A stretch of 64,000 bases of DNA from Russula earlei (lineage: Eukaryota; Basidiomycota; Agaricomycetes; Russulales; Russulaceae), in contig JAGFNK010000192.1 of the NCBI GenBank assembly GCA_025769875.1, positions 1 to 64,000 of the forward strand, in the 5' to 3' direction. A model generated the notes under the pieces. It was not told the origin of the DNA, did no database searches, and worked only from the letters and a program-made list of their open reading frames with translations. Shown here piece by piece: positions 1-11,449 of the stretch; within the stretch, counting starts at the first letter, position 1; each line of letters begins with the position of its first letter. The position numbers and the translations under genes are program-made.

Positions 1-430
1 TGCAAGAGACAGAGGCAAAGGTTGGAGGCCAGTGTAGCGAGGAACTTTAAACAAGGCGGTCATTGGAGAATACCTTGGAGGCGAGGGGAATCTTTAGACT
101 GAGCAGTCATGGGGGAGTACCCAGGAAGATGAGAGTATCACAAATGGACAGTCTGACGACTGCCATGCTTCATTGGGGCTTATATACAGTGTACAGGGTC
201 AATTACAAAGAACTGGAACTATTCTAGACCCTTTGGTACCATCCAATAGGACTACAGAGGCATAAACTTGCTTGTGTCAAGTTTCAGGCTTACTGAGTGC
301 ATTACTAATCTTTGTGGAGCGATGACATCATTATGATGTTACTGTGGAGCGCTTAGTGAGCCTATGAGGTCACTGTGGAGTCGCTCAGTCAGCCATCATG
401 TCATTGGAGCCTTGATGATGTCAGACAAGT
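1..430 (-). repeat. Divergent LTR relic, reversed
   Basis: Bases about 112-186 resemble the reverse complement of the 3' part of the LTR at 1,502-2,464: a stretch around the words ggacagtctga and ttatata occurs in matching order. The match is patchy, so this would be an older or related LTR family in the opposite orientation. No coding sequence is recognisable before the integrase fragment. The boundary to the gypsy fragment near 689 is abrupt and suggests that the element's 5' part was deleted or replaced. Confidence 0.4.
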
Positions 431-688
431 TATGCAACAGTTTCTAAGAGTTGGTGCTGCTGTTTCGGGTTCTTGGTGGCTGGGTGACCATGTGGCTGCC
501 ACATGATGGTTACCCAATTGGGAAATGGGTGCCTGGTTGTGTTATAGTGCCTTTGCAATAGCAATATCTTGTACCGCAGGAGGGGTAGTCCAGAAAATGG
601 AAGGGAGTTGGCAATGCAAAGTGAGAGAGGTCTCTCTTGAGTGAAATGGGACAATCTACGGCCAGGGCCTGGCCTTGGTTCATAACAG

Positions 689-1489
689 TCAGATGGGGAA
701 ACAGAAAGAGTCAACCAAGAACTAGAACATTATTTGAGAATCTTCTGTAACCACCAACAGGATAACTGGGCCGAACTAGTCCCATTCATGGAGTTTGCTC
801 ATAATGCATGCACCCATAGCACGACCCACAAAGCCCCCTTTGAAATATGGTATGGCTTCAACCCAACGTTTGCCCCCCCTTTTAGTTTCAACACCAAGTT
901 CCCTTCTTTCCTGGAACGTCTGCAACAACTAGATCTACTTAGAGAGGAGGTCGCAGCCTCCCTCCGGAATGCCACAGCACTGATGGGACAGCCCAGCTCC
1001 CACTTCCCCAAGTACCAGTTTAAGACAGGAGACTTAGTCTGGCTGGAAGCCACTAATCTGAGGACAACACACCCAAAAGCCAAGATAGCCCCTTGATGAT
1101 ATGGACCCTTCAAGGTTGTCACCTCATACCCAGTCAATATATGCCTAGAACTACCAAAGACATGGAGGATACACCCAGTCTTTCATAACTCCCTGATCAA
1201 ACCATACAAAGAGACCACTGCCCACAGTCCTAACTTCAAACAACCTCCCCCTACTATAGTGGAAGGGGAGGAACAGTATGAAGTGGACAAAGTCCTAGCG
1301 TCCAGACATTCCCCTAACCGTAGAGGCATTCAATACCTAGTACAATGGAAAGGGTACCCCACGGCAGAGAACATTTGGGAGCCCGTGTCCAACCTAATCA
1401 AAGCCAAAGAGGCTGTAAAGGCCTTTCACCAACAGTACCCAACAATGCCCAAGCCTAATAACATAGTTGCAGGAGCAACTAGGTCATAA
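689..1489 (+). pseudogene. Ty3/gypsy integrase C-terminal part with chromodomain (relic)
   Basis: The reading frame opens with a typical integrase core tail (SDGETERVNQELEHY), followed by FAHNACTHSTTHKAPFEIW and the linker YGPFKV. It ends in a chromodomain at 1,259-1,489 with YLVQWKGYP and NIWEP, the methyl-lysine-reading fold that chromoviruses use to target heterochromatin. The frame is interrupted by two consecutive TGA codons at 1,094-1,099, exactly where relatives carry Arg-Arg before YGPF; this fits CGA-to-TGA change. Everything upstream (protease, RT, RNase H, most of integrase) is missing. The 3' LTR follows directly. This is a dead fragment of a Metaviridae-type fungal retrotransposon. 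Confidence 0.85.
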
Positions 1490-1501
1490 AGAGGGGATGA
1501 A

Positions 1502-2464
1502 TGTCATGAACCATTCTCCCAAGAGGGCCCTTGAAGGACCCTTCCTTATAGGAGGAAAGCCAGCCTCTATGGTGTCACCCTGTTCACACGAGCAAAAGGG
1601 GTGAGTAGAGGTGTCCACAATATTGCATGTGCATTGTCGTGTGAGCAATTCTTGGCACAATCGACATACAGCAAGCCCCACTTAAGGGCAACCCTTCTAG
1701 CAATAAAAGACAGTACTAGGCCCTTCCTAGGGACCCTTTAGGACGACTATAGGTGCTCTACAATAGGCACTAACACAGTATCAAAGACCCTGCAATGCAT
1801 TATTAGACTAACTCTAATAACTATAGAACAAACTATAAGGCAATACTAGGAACCTTAATAGAAACATTAGGGTCGACTCTAAGGACCCTAATGGAACTAT
1901 ATAAGGGGCCTTATAGGATAATACTATTCCATGAACCAGACTACAAGTCCTCAAATGACCGGCCCTAAACTAACTAACAGAAATGAATCAGGTGCTTGCA
2001 TGTGTACTAAGGCAGTAAACACATGGACAGTGAAGGCTCTTACTCATCAGAAGAAGCCTTCTTACTCAGCAGCTTACTGAGCATGACTGAGCATGCTCTG
2101 TAAGCGCACTCTGACTTCTTACTCATCCCTTATTGTGCTTGATAACAAGGTTATAACTTGTTCCCCATTTTAGCAGTTCTCTTGTAGTATATAAGCGCTC
2201 AATAAAGTAGCGGACAGTCCTCAGACTGTCCATTTGTTTATGGCACTCTCTATCCCTGGGATACTCCTTTAAGGACCGTCCCCTTGTCATCATTCTGGAC
2301 TCTTCCCTGCATACCTGCGTGACTCTACCAGTAACTATACCTCTTTGGTATTTGTTACTGCTTTGGACTCTACTCCTTGCCCACACCATCTTGGATGTCT
2401 ATCGACTCATCTTTGAACTGACCCCTCGCTCTTGAACTGGATAGTTCAACAGTGAGTTTTGACA
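1502..2464 (+). repeat. 3' LTR of the gypsy relic
   Basis: The LTR starts just after a purine-rich tract (aagaggggatga, about 1,488-1,500) that follows the chromodomain stop. It begins TGTCA and ends TGACA, an inverted terminal pentamer. Its contents recur at 6,642-8,374: the gccagcctctatggtgtcac block, a TATATAAG box near 2,190, and the end gttcaacagtgag. Length is about 963 bp. Only the 3' LTR is present next to the coding relic; no matching 5' LTR is seen upstream in this orientation. Confidence 0.8.
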
Positions 2465-2790
2465 GCCACTGCTCTGTCCCCACCGTCTGCCATCACCCCT
2501 GCATCGCCCACTGCCATCTCCCTTCCTGTTGCCATACCCTCCATTATCACCTCTGCTCCATCCATCTTTGTCACTGCACCAGTTCTGTCCATCACTGCCT
2601 CCTTGGTCTCACCCTCAGTCTTCGTCTCAGCACCTGCTGCATCAGTCTCAGTTTTGCGTGACACCAGCACCGCCGCACCATCACAACCTCTCGCCACCAG
2701 CACCACCCCAGAAGACCAAGAAGGCCTTGGCCACAAACTTAGCCACGACACACCACAAAAGGAGCAGCAGCCACCTGCTGGTGATATGTG
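2465..2790 (+). repeat. Fragment of the low-complexity core family
   Basis: Directly after the LTR, the plus strand reads an Ala/Ser/Thr/Pro-rich peptide. Its end (DTSTAA, SQPLATSTTPEDQEGLG, HKLSH) matches nearly word for word the end of the minus-strand reading frame in the inverted-repeat element at 16,313-17,632. It is therefore another, truncated copy of that core. The LTR border cuts it on the left and a reversed copia relic on the right. The frame is still open, but in low-complexity DNA that is weak evidence for coding. Confidence 0.7.
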
Positions 2791-2819
2791 TGGCCTGAGA
2801 ACATGTGCACCAGCAACCT

Positions 2820-4768
2820 TCAGGTCAGCATGGTGGGTCTCTTCTCCAGGGCGTGTGCAGACACGTGTGTTGCAAGGACGTGCAACCAAGAGGGGTCAGG
2901 GGTTGTCCCACTCCTGGCCTCTTCAGATGTCAGATCATCCAAGGCGTACGTGGGTAGGTTTGCATCAGCATGCATCGCCTGGACCCTATCAAGAGGTGTC
3001 CAGGTCATGCATTCTGTGACATCAGTGGGTTCACCCCCTTCATGTAATTGGAGGGTCTTCAGGTGTTGGCCCGTTTTGAGTTTGATGCACACAGTGGATG
3101 GCTTGGGGTGCTGGGGTGCTTTCAACTTGTGCTTCAGCCCACGGGTGTGTTTCTTCTGTGGCTTATCGTCTGTCCAGGTCACAACCTGTTCAGAGAATGT
3201 ATCCAGGGAGGCCTGGAAGATCATCGCACATGCAGTAAGCACAGCTTCGGTTTTGTGGCCGCGTTCCACAAGGGACAGGTCTGGCATCGCTATGTGTGCC
3301 AACTCGAGTGTTGGCATTTCAATGGCCATAATGTATAAGCTTCCATGTAATTGTCCCTCACATACAAGTCAGGTTTTGTTGTATTTCCCGCATGTCTGCC
3401 CCTGGAAGTGCACTTCCACCCCATGTTGAGCAAATTGGGAGACCAATAAGAGGTTCCCTTTGAGGTCTGGGACATACAGGACGTCACGGAGTATCACAGT
3501 ACTCCACGCGCTGCATGCACGCATTCGGACTTGCACTTGTCTGGCTCCGGTGGCGAGTATTGTGCTATCATCGCCTAAGGCGACTTGAATGGGTGATGCG
3601 AGCAGGGTGAACTGAGTGAACCAATTGTGATGGGATGTCACGGTGAGCCAGCCATCTTTGAGATCAGCGGCTGGGAGTTGCTCCTGAGTTGTGGCTGCAC
3701 AGGATCAGCTCATCTTCAGCTGCCAGATGTAATGAGATGCTGTTATCGGATGTGGGGACAAATGCAATGGCAGCACTGGCTGGTAGCTGAGCTGCGGGTG
3801 TCACTACAATGTGCATGCTTGTGCCAGTCCCAGTGGGTGTGGGCATCGCTGCATTGTGCGCACTCATGCCAGTCATAGCAGGCATGGGTGTCACTGTGTT
3901 GTGCATGATCATGCCTGTCCTGGCTGCTGCTGCTGCTTTGTCCTCCGGTTTTCCATGAATATTCCAGCATTTGTGTGTATTGTGCCCCCTGCATCTGCAG
4001 TGAGTGCACTTTGATGTTGTGCCTTTCTTGCTTTGCATTTCCCAGCTCTTTCTCATTTGGGTCACCTTTGCAATGTGAATCGTAGCCGCATCACTGGTCG
4101 GTTGGATCTGATGCTCCTCATGGAGGATGCGGTCTGTGACATGCTTGGCTGTAAGCAGGCTGGGCAGCAGTCGAGTGAAGAGTGGCCTTGAGTTTGGCCA
4201 TGTTTTCCAGTAGTGTGAGAATTAGCATCCACATGAGGGTTTTCTTGTCAATGGGGTATCCAAAATTTTCAAGGGCTCAGGCGGCATGCAACTGTTGGAT
4301 TATTTGAGGAGCCATGGGTTCAGTTTCAGAGAATGTGACCTGGTATAGGTCCATAAGTAAATGTGCAACATGTTGCTCACCCTTCCCCGCAAAATGTTTT
4401 TCAAGTGTGTCCCAAGTATGTTTGGCTCCAGCAGTGCCTAGGGCAGTCTTGAGAGCATGCCTGTTTAACATCAGTAAAATGTGGGCATGTGCTTTGCGAT
4501 CTTTCTGCTCCCAGTTGGCGAAGCCGCTTGGGTCATTGCTGGGGTCCAGTTTTGAGTATGTCCCTTTTATGATTTCTATCAGGCCATTTGTTTTGAACAG
4601 TGCCTCTATATTAGCTTTCCATTGTGTGTGCGCAACTGTGCCACCTTTGAAGAGTGGTCCGTCATAACTGTGTTGGCTGCCCATGTAAGTTTTTCCCATG
4701 GCTCCTATGGTGGGAGCGTGGCTGCCTCTTGAGGGCGTGACATTTACAGTTGCTGTGGGGGCGCTCAT
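2820..4768 (-). pseudogene. Ty1/copia gag-pol relic (gag, zinc knuckle, protease, pre-integrase)
   Basis: Read on the minus strand, 4,768-4,277 encodes a copia-type gag domain (HTQWKANIEALF, WDTLEKHFAGKG). The gag frame is ended by TGA near 4,277 and decays with frame changes. Around 4,000 follows a CCHC zinc knuckle (CTHCRCRGHNTHKC). At 3,641-3,369 come sequences typical of the protease/pre-integrase joint (VILRDVLYVPDLKGNLL). The block 3,329-2,820 resembles the pre-integrase stretch. No integrase core, reverse transcriptase or RNase H remains. This is a non-functional relic inserted opposite to the neighbouring gypsy fragment. Confidence 0.75.
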
Positions 4769-4841
4769 GGCATTTTGTTACGCAATTTGGAAGCTGGTGG
4801 GAGTTCATGATGTCAGGGATGACCAGGTCTCATAATCTGTT

Positions 4842-4990
4842 GAAGCTATAGAATAAGAGCTCAGTCTTGTGTGTAAAAGACTGTATTCAGGTTAGTATGC
4901 TAAGCTATAGAATAAGAGCTATGTACAATATTAGCTATAAAGGGAGCTATAAAGGAATGTTGTACTGACCTGTCTTGTGTGTAAAAGACT
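4842..4990. repeat. Short direct repeats
   Basis: The word aagctatagaataagagct occurs at about 4,842 and again near 4,900. The word cttgtgtgtaaaagactg occurs near 4,865 and again near 4,977. The block reads as a partial duplication, possibly the remains of a copia LTR flanking the gag relic. No element ends could be fixed. Confidence 0.5.
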
Positions 4991-5009
4991 GAGGGAAAAT
5001 GAACAATAA

Positions 5010-5340
5010 CTAAATTCAAATTATTTACATGTATGGTCTGGGTTGTCTGTTCACGCAGCACTTAGTGGCTGCATGTCCAACAGTTGCTATGAAAATATGC
5101 TTTAATTTCATTGATGAAGTCCTCTGCTTGACTTTGATCCCCATCAAATGTGGCTGGCAAGTTCCCAAAGGTTTCAATGTCGGGGTTGGGTGGCACCACT
5201 TGTTGAGGTTGTTGCATCGCCAGTTGTGGTGCAGGGGGTCCTCCTGGTCCACCTAGTCCTCCTCGTCAAAGTGCATTTTGTAGAGGTTGAAGAGTTTGAG
5301 TTGGGGTGGCACCAATAGGTTGTGCTGCAGCTTGTGGGGC
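5010..5340 (-). pseudogene. Ty3/gypsy gag fragment
   Basis: On the minus strand one frame reads a Pro/Gln-rich stretch followed by LPATFDGDQSQAEDFINEI, which matches the start of fungal gypsy gag proteins (x-F-x-G-x-x-x-x-A-x-x-F-I). The frame ends in a stop soon after (around 5,050) and no pol follows. It shares orientation with the copia relic but belongs to a different element. Confidence 0.6.
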
Positions 5341-5429
5341 TACTGCCGCCTCCAGGGTGGTGACTTGGACTACTTGTGCAGGTGCAGCTGTCATTTGTGA
5401 TAGTCCCAGGTGATGGAGGACAGTGAGAG

Positions 5430-6111
5430 TGTCACATGTTGGTGGATTTCACTCCACCAAAGGCAAAGACACATGAAACACCTTTGTGGTGTGATGCCGC
5501 TATGCCTCCAGACCCAAAAGGGCCCAGAATAGAATGTTTTGATCTCCCCCTTGATGGGGGAAAGTTGTTCTGAGTAACTCTTTGCCTCAATCCAGCATCC
5601 ATCCCGTTTGTTTCCAATCGTGTGTACTAAAAAGTTAAAAAGCTAAAAAGAAGTCTTTTATTTGAATGTCTCAGATATGGGTACTGACAAAAAAGTCTTA
5701 AGGACACTGTGGAGCTCACCAAGAGTGCAAGCTCAACACCATGGTTGAAGGCCACAAAGGCAATATTTACTTATGTGACTCAGAAGAAATTTTATACTAC
5801 ATAGCAAAATTTTATGACTAGTACTTACAGGTATTGTAGCTGTGAAGATGTACTTAAAAAGGCTCAAAGAAAAACAAGCCAAAGGCCAAGAGAGAGTAAT
5901 CTCCTGCTTAGTCCCCTCACACATGCCATTGAGTCCCATTCCTCACTTCCATGTACTGATTGTCATGCCCTCAGACCTTCACCTCAGTGTCATAATCTTC
6001 ACTACGTGTGTGGTTAGATTGGTGGGGATGTGCGGGGCTTCCGCGTTTGGTGAGTATGGTGGTGGGGTGTCTAATAGTGCTGGGACACAGGCGTGTGGAG
6101 AATCTGTTGAT
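5430..6111. other. No gene recognised
   Basis: AT-rich, CpG-poor filler between the gag relic and the left end of the pogo-like transposon. The longest open frames are under 115 codons and resemble nothing known. It is probably further decayed repeat DNA. Confidence 0.5.
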
Positions 6112-6641
6112 CAGTGCCATGTACTATTGCTTACCAAGTGTTTCACCACAGGTAGTACTAGTGTTTCACCACCACACTGATAACACTTACTAAGCCCCAA
6201 AACATCTCCAATCTTCTTCAAATTGATGATCTGAGAGGTTATAAGTATTAGGAACATTCCTACAATTTTTTCCTGATTTGTGATTGAGGTTGAGGTCAGC
6301 AGAAGCTACATTATGAGGAGTGAATCACATATTTTTAACATTGAGACACAAGGAGTGAACTGATCCTTCCTGTTTTTTTTCTCATATCAGCAATATATAT
6401 TTCCTATGGATTGAGAGTGATTGTACCATGACCATAGACCAGTTTGTGGTTTTCCAGCCCACCATGACACTTCCCCACCATAATTTAAGTGCCGCCAAGT
6501 GTGCTATTTTGGGCAAATTCAATCAATCAACATTGAAATGAAAGTTGGTAAATGGGGAGGCAGCATCAGCGAAGGCCAGAAGAGAAAGGTGATTCAAAAC
6601 ACAAACGGACACTGCAAAAGAAGGTCCAGGACATCACAGAT

Positions 6642-8374
6642 TGTCAAGACTCACTGTTGAACAATCCAGTTCAAGAGCAAGGGATAAGTTCAAAGACAAG
6701 TCAATAGACGTCCAAGATGGTGTGGGCAAGAAGTAGAGTCCAAAGCAGTACCAATTACCAAAGAGGTATGGTTACTGGTAGAGTTGAGCAGGTATGCAGG
6801 GAAGAGGCCAGAATGGTCACAAGGGGATGGTCCTTAAAGGAGTATCCCAGGGATAGAGAGTGCCATAAACAAATGGACAGTCTGAAGACTGTCTGCTACT
6901 TTATGAGAGAAAACCCAGCCTCTATGGTGTCACCCTGTTCACATGGACAAAAGGGGTGAGTAGAGGTGTCCACAATATCACATGCACATTGTTGCGCAAG
7001 CAATTCTTGGCACAATTGACATACAGCAAGCCCCACTTAATGGCAACCCTTTTAGCAATACTAAGGACCTTAATAGAAGTATTAGGGTCGACTCTAAGGA
7101 CCCTAATAGAACTAGATAAGGGGCCATATAGGCAACTCTATTCCCTGAACCAAACTACAAGTCCTCAAATGACTGGCCCTAAACTAACTGACAGCAAATG
7201 AATCAGGTGCTTTGCACATGCACTAAAGCAGTGAACACATGGACAGTAAAGGCTCTTACTCATCAAGAGAAGCCTTCTTACTCAGCAGCTTACTGAGCAT
7301 GACTGAGCATGCTCAGTAAGCATACCCCAACTTCTTACTCATCCATCTATTGTGCTTGATAACAAGGTTATGACTTGTTCCCTATTTAGCAGTTCTTTTG
7401 TAGTATATAAGCGCTCAATAAAGTAGCGGACAGTCTTCAGACTGTCCATTTGTTTATGGCACTCTCTATCCCTGGGATACTCCTTTAAGGACTGTCCCCT
7501 TGTGACCATTCTGGCCTCTTCCCTGCATACCTGCTCAACTCTACCAGTAACCATACCTCTTTGGTATTTGGTACTGCTTTGGACTCTACTTCTTGCCCAT
7601 GCCATCTTGGACATCTATTGACTTGTCTTTGAGCTTATCCCTTGCTCTTGAACTGGATTGTTCAACAGTGAGTCTTGACACTTATATACTACAAGAGATC
7701 TGCCTAATAGGGAACAAGTCATAACCTTGTTATCAAGCACAATAGATGGATGAGTAAGAAGTCAGAGTACGCTTACTGAGCATGCTCAGTCATGCTCGGT
7801 AAGCTGCTGAGTAAGAAGGCTTCTACTGATGAGTAAGAGCCTTTATTGTCCACGTGTTCACTGCTCTAGTGCACATGCAAAGCACCTGATTCATTACTGT
7901 TAGTTAGTTTAGGGCCAGTCATTTGAGGACTTGTAGTTTGGTTCAGGGAATAGGGTTGCTTATAAGGTCCCTTATATAGTTCCATTAGGGTCCTTAGAGT
8001 CAACCCTAATACTTCTATTAAGGTCCTTAGTATTGCTTTATAGTTTGTACTATGGTTAGTAGAGTTAGTCTAATAATGCATTGTAGGGTCTTTAGTATCA
8101 TGTTAGTGCCTTTTGTAGAGCACTTAGAGTCGTCCTAAAGGGTCCTTAGAGAGGCTATAATACTGTCATTTATTGCTGAAAGGGTTGCCACTAAGTGGGG
8201 CTTGCTGTATGTCAATTGTGTCGAGAATCACTCATGTGACAATGCGTGCATGATATTGTGGACACCTCTACTCACCCCTTTCGTCCATGTGAACTGGGTA
8301 GCACCATAGAGGCTGGGTTTCCTCTACTAAGGAAGGGTCCTTCAAGGGCCCTCTCCAGGAAATGGTTCATGACA
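6642..8374 (-). repeat. Solo LTR (reversed), split by a second LTR
   Basis: The outer unit is a reverse-oriented copy of the LTR at 1,502-2,464. It starts TGTCA at 6,642 and ends TGACA at 8,374, and is interrupted at about 6,905-7,681. The breakpoint lies between the TATATAAG box and the ataaagtagc word of the LTR. The flanks cagat (6,637-6,641) and caggt (8,375-8,379) look like a 5 bp target duplication with one change, as Ty3 integrases make. No internal retrotransposon sequence accompanies it, so it is a solo LTR left by recombination. It sits inside the pogo-like transposon. Confidence 0.75.
6905..7681 (+). repeat. Forward LTR inserted in the reversed LTR
   Basis: This is a plus-oriented copy of the same LTR family. 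It begins about 55 bp inside the LTR (aacccagcctctatggtg) and runs to the canonical end TGACA at 7,681. The 5' end is therefore missing. It lies inside a reversed copy, which gives inverted arms of up to roughly 700 bp around position 7,681. Confidence 0.75.
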
Positions 8375-8403
8375 CAGGTGGTCACATCAGGCCAGGCAAA
8401 CAG

Positions 8404-10642
8404 TGGATTGCCAGGTTCCTTGCTTGACACCCAAGCATTAAACTTGGGAAGCCCTCAGGCCTTGATCCAAAATGCGCCCAATGTTTCAACCACACAACCA
8501 TCGCAAATCACTTTGCACTTCTTGAAAAGGTTCTTCATGACCTTGATATCCCTTGGGAGAATGTCTGGAACATGGATGAGATGGGTTGTCAGCAGGGAGG
8601 AGGGAGGAAGGTCTCAGCTAAAAAGTACTTTGTGCCACAAAATAAATGACCACATTATCGTCAATGATGTGGGAACCTGGAGCTTGTTACAATCATTGAA
8701 TGCATCAATGCAACAGGAGATGCCATCAAACCAGGGTTTGTGTTCCCTGGAAAGTGGTTTCATAAGGGCTGGCTGGAAGTTGATCCAAAGATCAAGTGAG
8801 TTGAGGCATGACCATTGATGCTTGCACTTGCAACAAAACTCACCATTTCCCATATGCAGTGTTCCGGTATCACCCAATGGCTGGACTGATGAGTTTCTCT
8901 GCACACAATGGTTCAAGAAGTGCTTCATCCCCCAGGAAACAGCAAAGAACATGTCTGGAAAACCAACTCTTCTCATCTTCAATGGGCACAGTTCACACCT
9001 CACAGAGGAAATCCACCAGCTTGCCCTCTCCCACAACATCCATCTTTTCTGCCTCCCTGCCCACACAACTCATCAGCTACAACCCCTTGATGTCAGCATC
9101 TTTGGGCCTCTTGCAACTGCAATGGCACATTGATGTGATCAAGTTCTTCAGGACACTGGGGCTGAAATTCCTATACAAGACTTTGTCAAGGAGTACATGG
9201 TGGCTCATGACAAAGCTTTCAAGCCTGAGACCATCAAGAAGGCTGTTAAAAACAGTGGAATCAGGCCACTCAACCCTGACATCTTTGCTGAGGCAGACTA
9301 TGCACAAAGTAGAGTCTCATCAACCCAGGCCCACACTCCCTTGACTTATCCCCAGGCATTATTTGGTTACCAGCCTTACACATGCCTTCCTTGTGATGAT
9401 GACAACCTCCCTGATGGGGATCCCTGTGACAGGGAGAATACAGATGGTGAAGGCTATGGAGATGGTGACGGTGATGGGGGTGACAATGGCAATGGCACTG
9501 GCAACAGTGCTGACACTGACAATGGTGCTGGCAACAGTGCTGATGCTGACAATGGCACTGGCAATGGCAATGGCAGTGAAGGTGGCATGGATGAGGACAA
9601 TCAGATTATTGCAGCTACCAATTACTCAAATGTAGCATTACATGCCAGCAGCTCAATTCATCACCAACAAACACCTCAGAGAGCACCCATTGAACTCCCT
9701 GCTATTGCAGTTGGGAACCTTCACCAGTGACAAGACCCAGAATGCTTCAAGCTGGATCCAGAACTCACTCAGCCCCAACAGCTTTCTTATGCTATGGTAG
9801 AGATACAAAGGCTTTCTGAACGAATGTGAGACATTGAGAACAAACCCAATGAGACAATGACACACTGTGCCATGGCAGTTGGAGAGATCACCAATCTGAA
9901 GGTAATTATAAACACAAAAAAACAGAGGAAAACACAAAGCACAACAGTCACCTTAAACTCACACTGGATCACAAGTGGAGCAGGCTTGGTGGAGTTCAAC
10001 CAGCAAATTGTGACTCAAAAGGACAAGAAGGAGAAGCTTGCTGAGGCAAAGCAGAAGTGGGAGGCAGTGGTGGCTACCAAGCAAGCTGAGAGGGATGCGA
10101 GAGGTCTGACATCAGCATTTTGAGGATCACTCACTCCCAAAACCAAAGACAACCTTATGGAGATCATCATGGCACTTGTGATACCAATGGAGGCTGGGAA
10201 GAAGTTCAAAAAGGAAGAGCTCATTGAGATTATTCAAACACATATGAACAAACATCTCAAGCTCAAGGACAATCCACACTTCACCAGCTTGTTTGGTGGT
10301 CATCAATGACAAGGAAGCGCTGACAACAAAAACCTTCCCCCACTGGTTGCAAACACCCATGTGGCCAGCATGCCATCTGCACATGCCAACATGCATCATT
10401 GACATCCGAGTCAGTCCAGATCCACAGTGCTTTCAATGATGACATCTCAACCATTGATCCCCAACTCTCATGTCAACTTCACAACTCTCCATGGCCCCTC
10501 CACATCTTCCCATCCTTTCACCCCTCTGTCTGCCCCTCATTCATTCCCTCTACCTCATGGAGCATACCATTCACACCATAATTCTGTACATTCCTATAAT
10601 TTACCTCAATATCCTTTCTTTAATAATGGTAATCCTTTCTAA
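8404..10642 (+). pseudogene. DDE_1 (pogo/Tigger-like) transposase, inactivated
   Basis: Translating through stops gives a recognisable transposase: LGKPSGLDP, then WNMDEMG (first catalytic Asp, about 8,570), CINATGDAIKPGFVFPGKW, NGWTDEF, TLLIFNGHSSH (second catalytic position, Asp replaced by Asn at 8,981) and HQLQPLDVSIFGPL (third Asp). Downstream come a Gly/Asp/Asn-rich stretch (about 9,430-9,590), a charged coiled segment (about 10,015-10,110) and a natural TAA end at 10,640-10,642. Bases 8,404-8,811 read in one frame and about 8,850 onward in another, so there is one frameshift. Eleven premature stops occur (8,425, 8,647, 8,665, 8,797, 8,809, 9,131, 9,728, 9,827, 10,121, 10,307, 10,400), all TGA. 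The N-terminal part lies before or within the LTR insertion and is not clear. Confidence 0.85.
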
Positions 10643-11449
10643 TTGTTAAATAGAACCTTTATTAGTTGTGAATAGTCAAGCTTTTAAATACTTAATGTGT
10701 TCTGTTGCAACATGCTCGAAAATGCACTTCAGCTTGTCAGATGCCAACATTGGATCACAGATTTTGGACATTCAAAAGTGTTACTTTTGCATGACATGGT
10801 GGTGAAACACTAGGTACTTTTTGATGGGGGCTCATCATTGCTTCATCCTCACTTTTCATTGAGATAATTAGATTTTCTGGTAGCCATGAAGCTTATCTTT
10901 TGAACCATGCATGCCATCAGTATAATTTTTGTAGTCAATGTAGTGTAATTTAGTGATCAGTAAATCATGGTGAAACACTCATTAAGCAATAGTAGTTCAG
11001 ACAGGCACCCTTATTTGGACAGTCACACATGTCATGGGCTTGTTTGTAACTCCACCAAGTCAAGATGTAACTCCACTTGGCAAGTGCTAAATGTGTGTGT
11101 GTGCAATGCCCCTACCACCCCTGATCTTGCTGTGGGGAATCTGCACTTATCTCAGAGAGTTGATGTTGGCCACCTTTCTTTCCCTCAATGTGCCCACAAT
11201 GGCAATGAGCACAGTCATGGCTACAGCCCTGGTCATGGGAGTGCAGCACCTTTACTCAAGCTCAATGAGACTGAAGTGCTTCTGCACCATGCACCAACTC
11301 CACTTTGGTGTGTCTGTGGACACATGAGTGAGAAAGAGTGGGGCTGTTGGACCAGTAAGTGGATGTCAACCAAGGGACTAGAGGTGAGAGAAAGAAAGGG
11401 AGAGAGCCAGTATTGTGTGCAGTCATTTGGATTCAGGCAAAGGCAGACA

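Larger units (their letters stand above)
6112..11004 (+). mobile_element. Pogo/Tigger-like DNA transposon, decayed and interrupted by LTRs
   Basis: The left end (from 6,112, starting CAGTG) carries tactattgctta followed by gtgtttcaccac. The right end (to about 11,004) carries the reverse complement of the same words. A second subterminal pair, tagtgtttcaccacca at about 6,158 and its complement near 10,800, confirms the inverted layout. Between them lies a DDE_1-type transposase relic, in the orientation expected for a single element. Subtracting the 1.73 kb nested LTR insertion leaves about 3.2 kb, a normal size for this superfamily. Target-site TA duplications were not evident, so the outermost bases are approximate. 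Confidence 0.7.

Noticed and set aside
9430..9590. Gly/Asp/Asn repeats as a separate satellite
   Set aside because: They lie in frame inside the transposase relic and are part of its linker.
8404..10642. UGA recoding (Trp or selenocysteine) as the reason for all-TGA stops
   Set aside because: A frameshift and a lost catalytic Asp show that the gene is dead, stops fall at Arg positions, and host genes in the window use TGA as a normal stop (for example SNW1 and RFA1).
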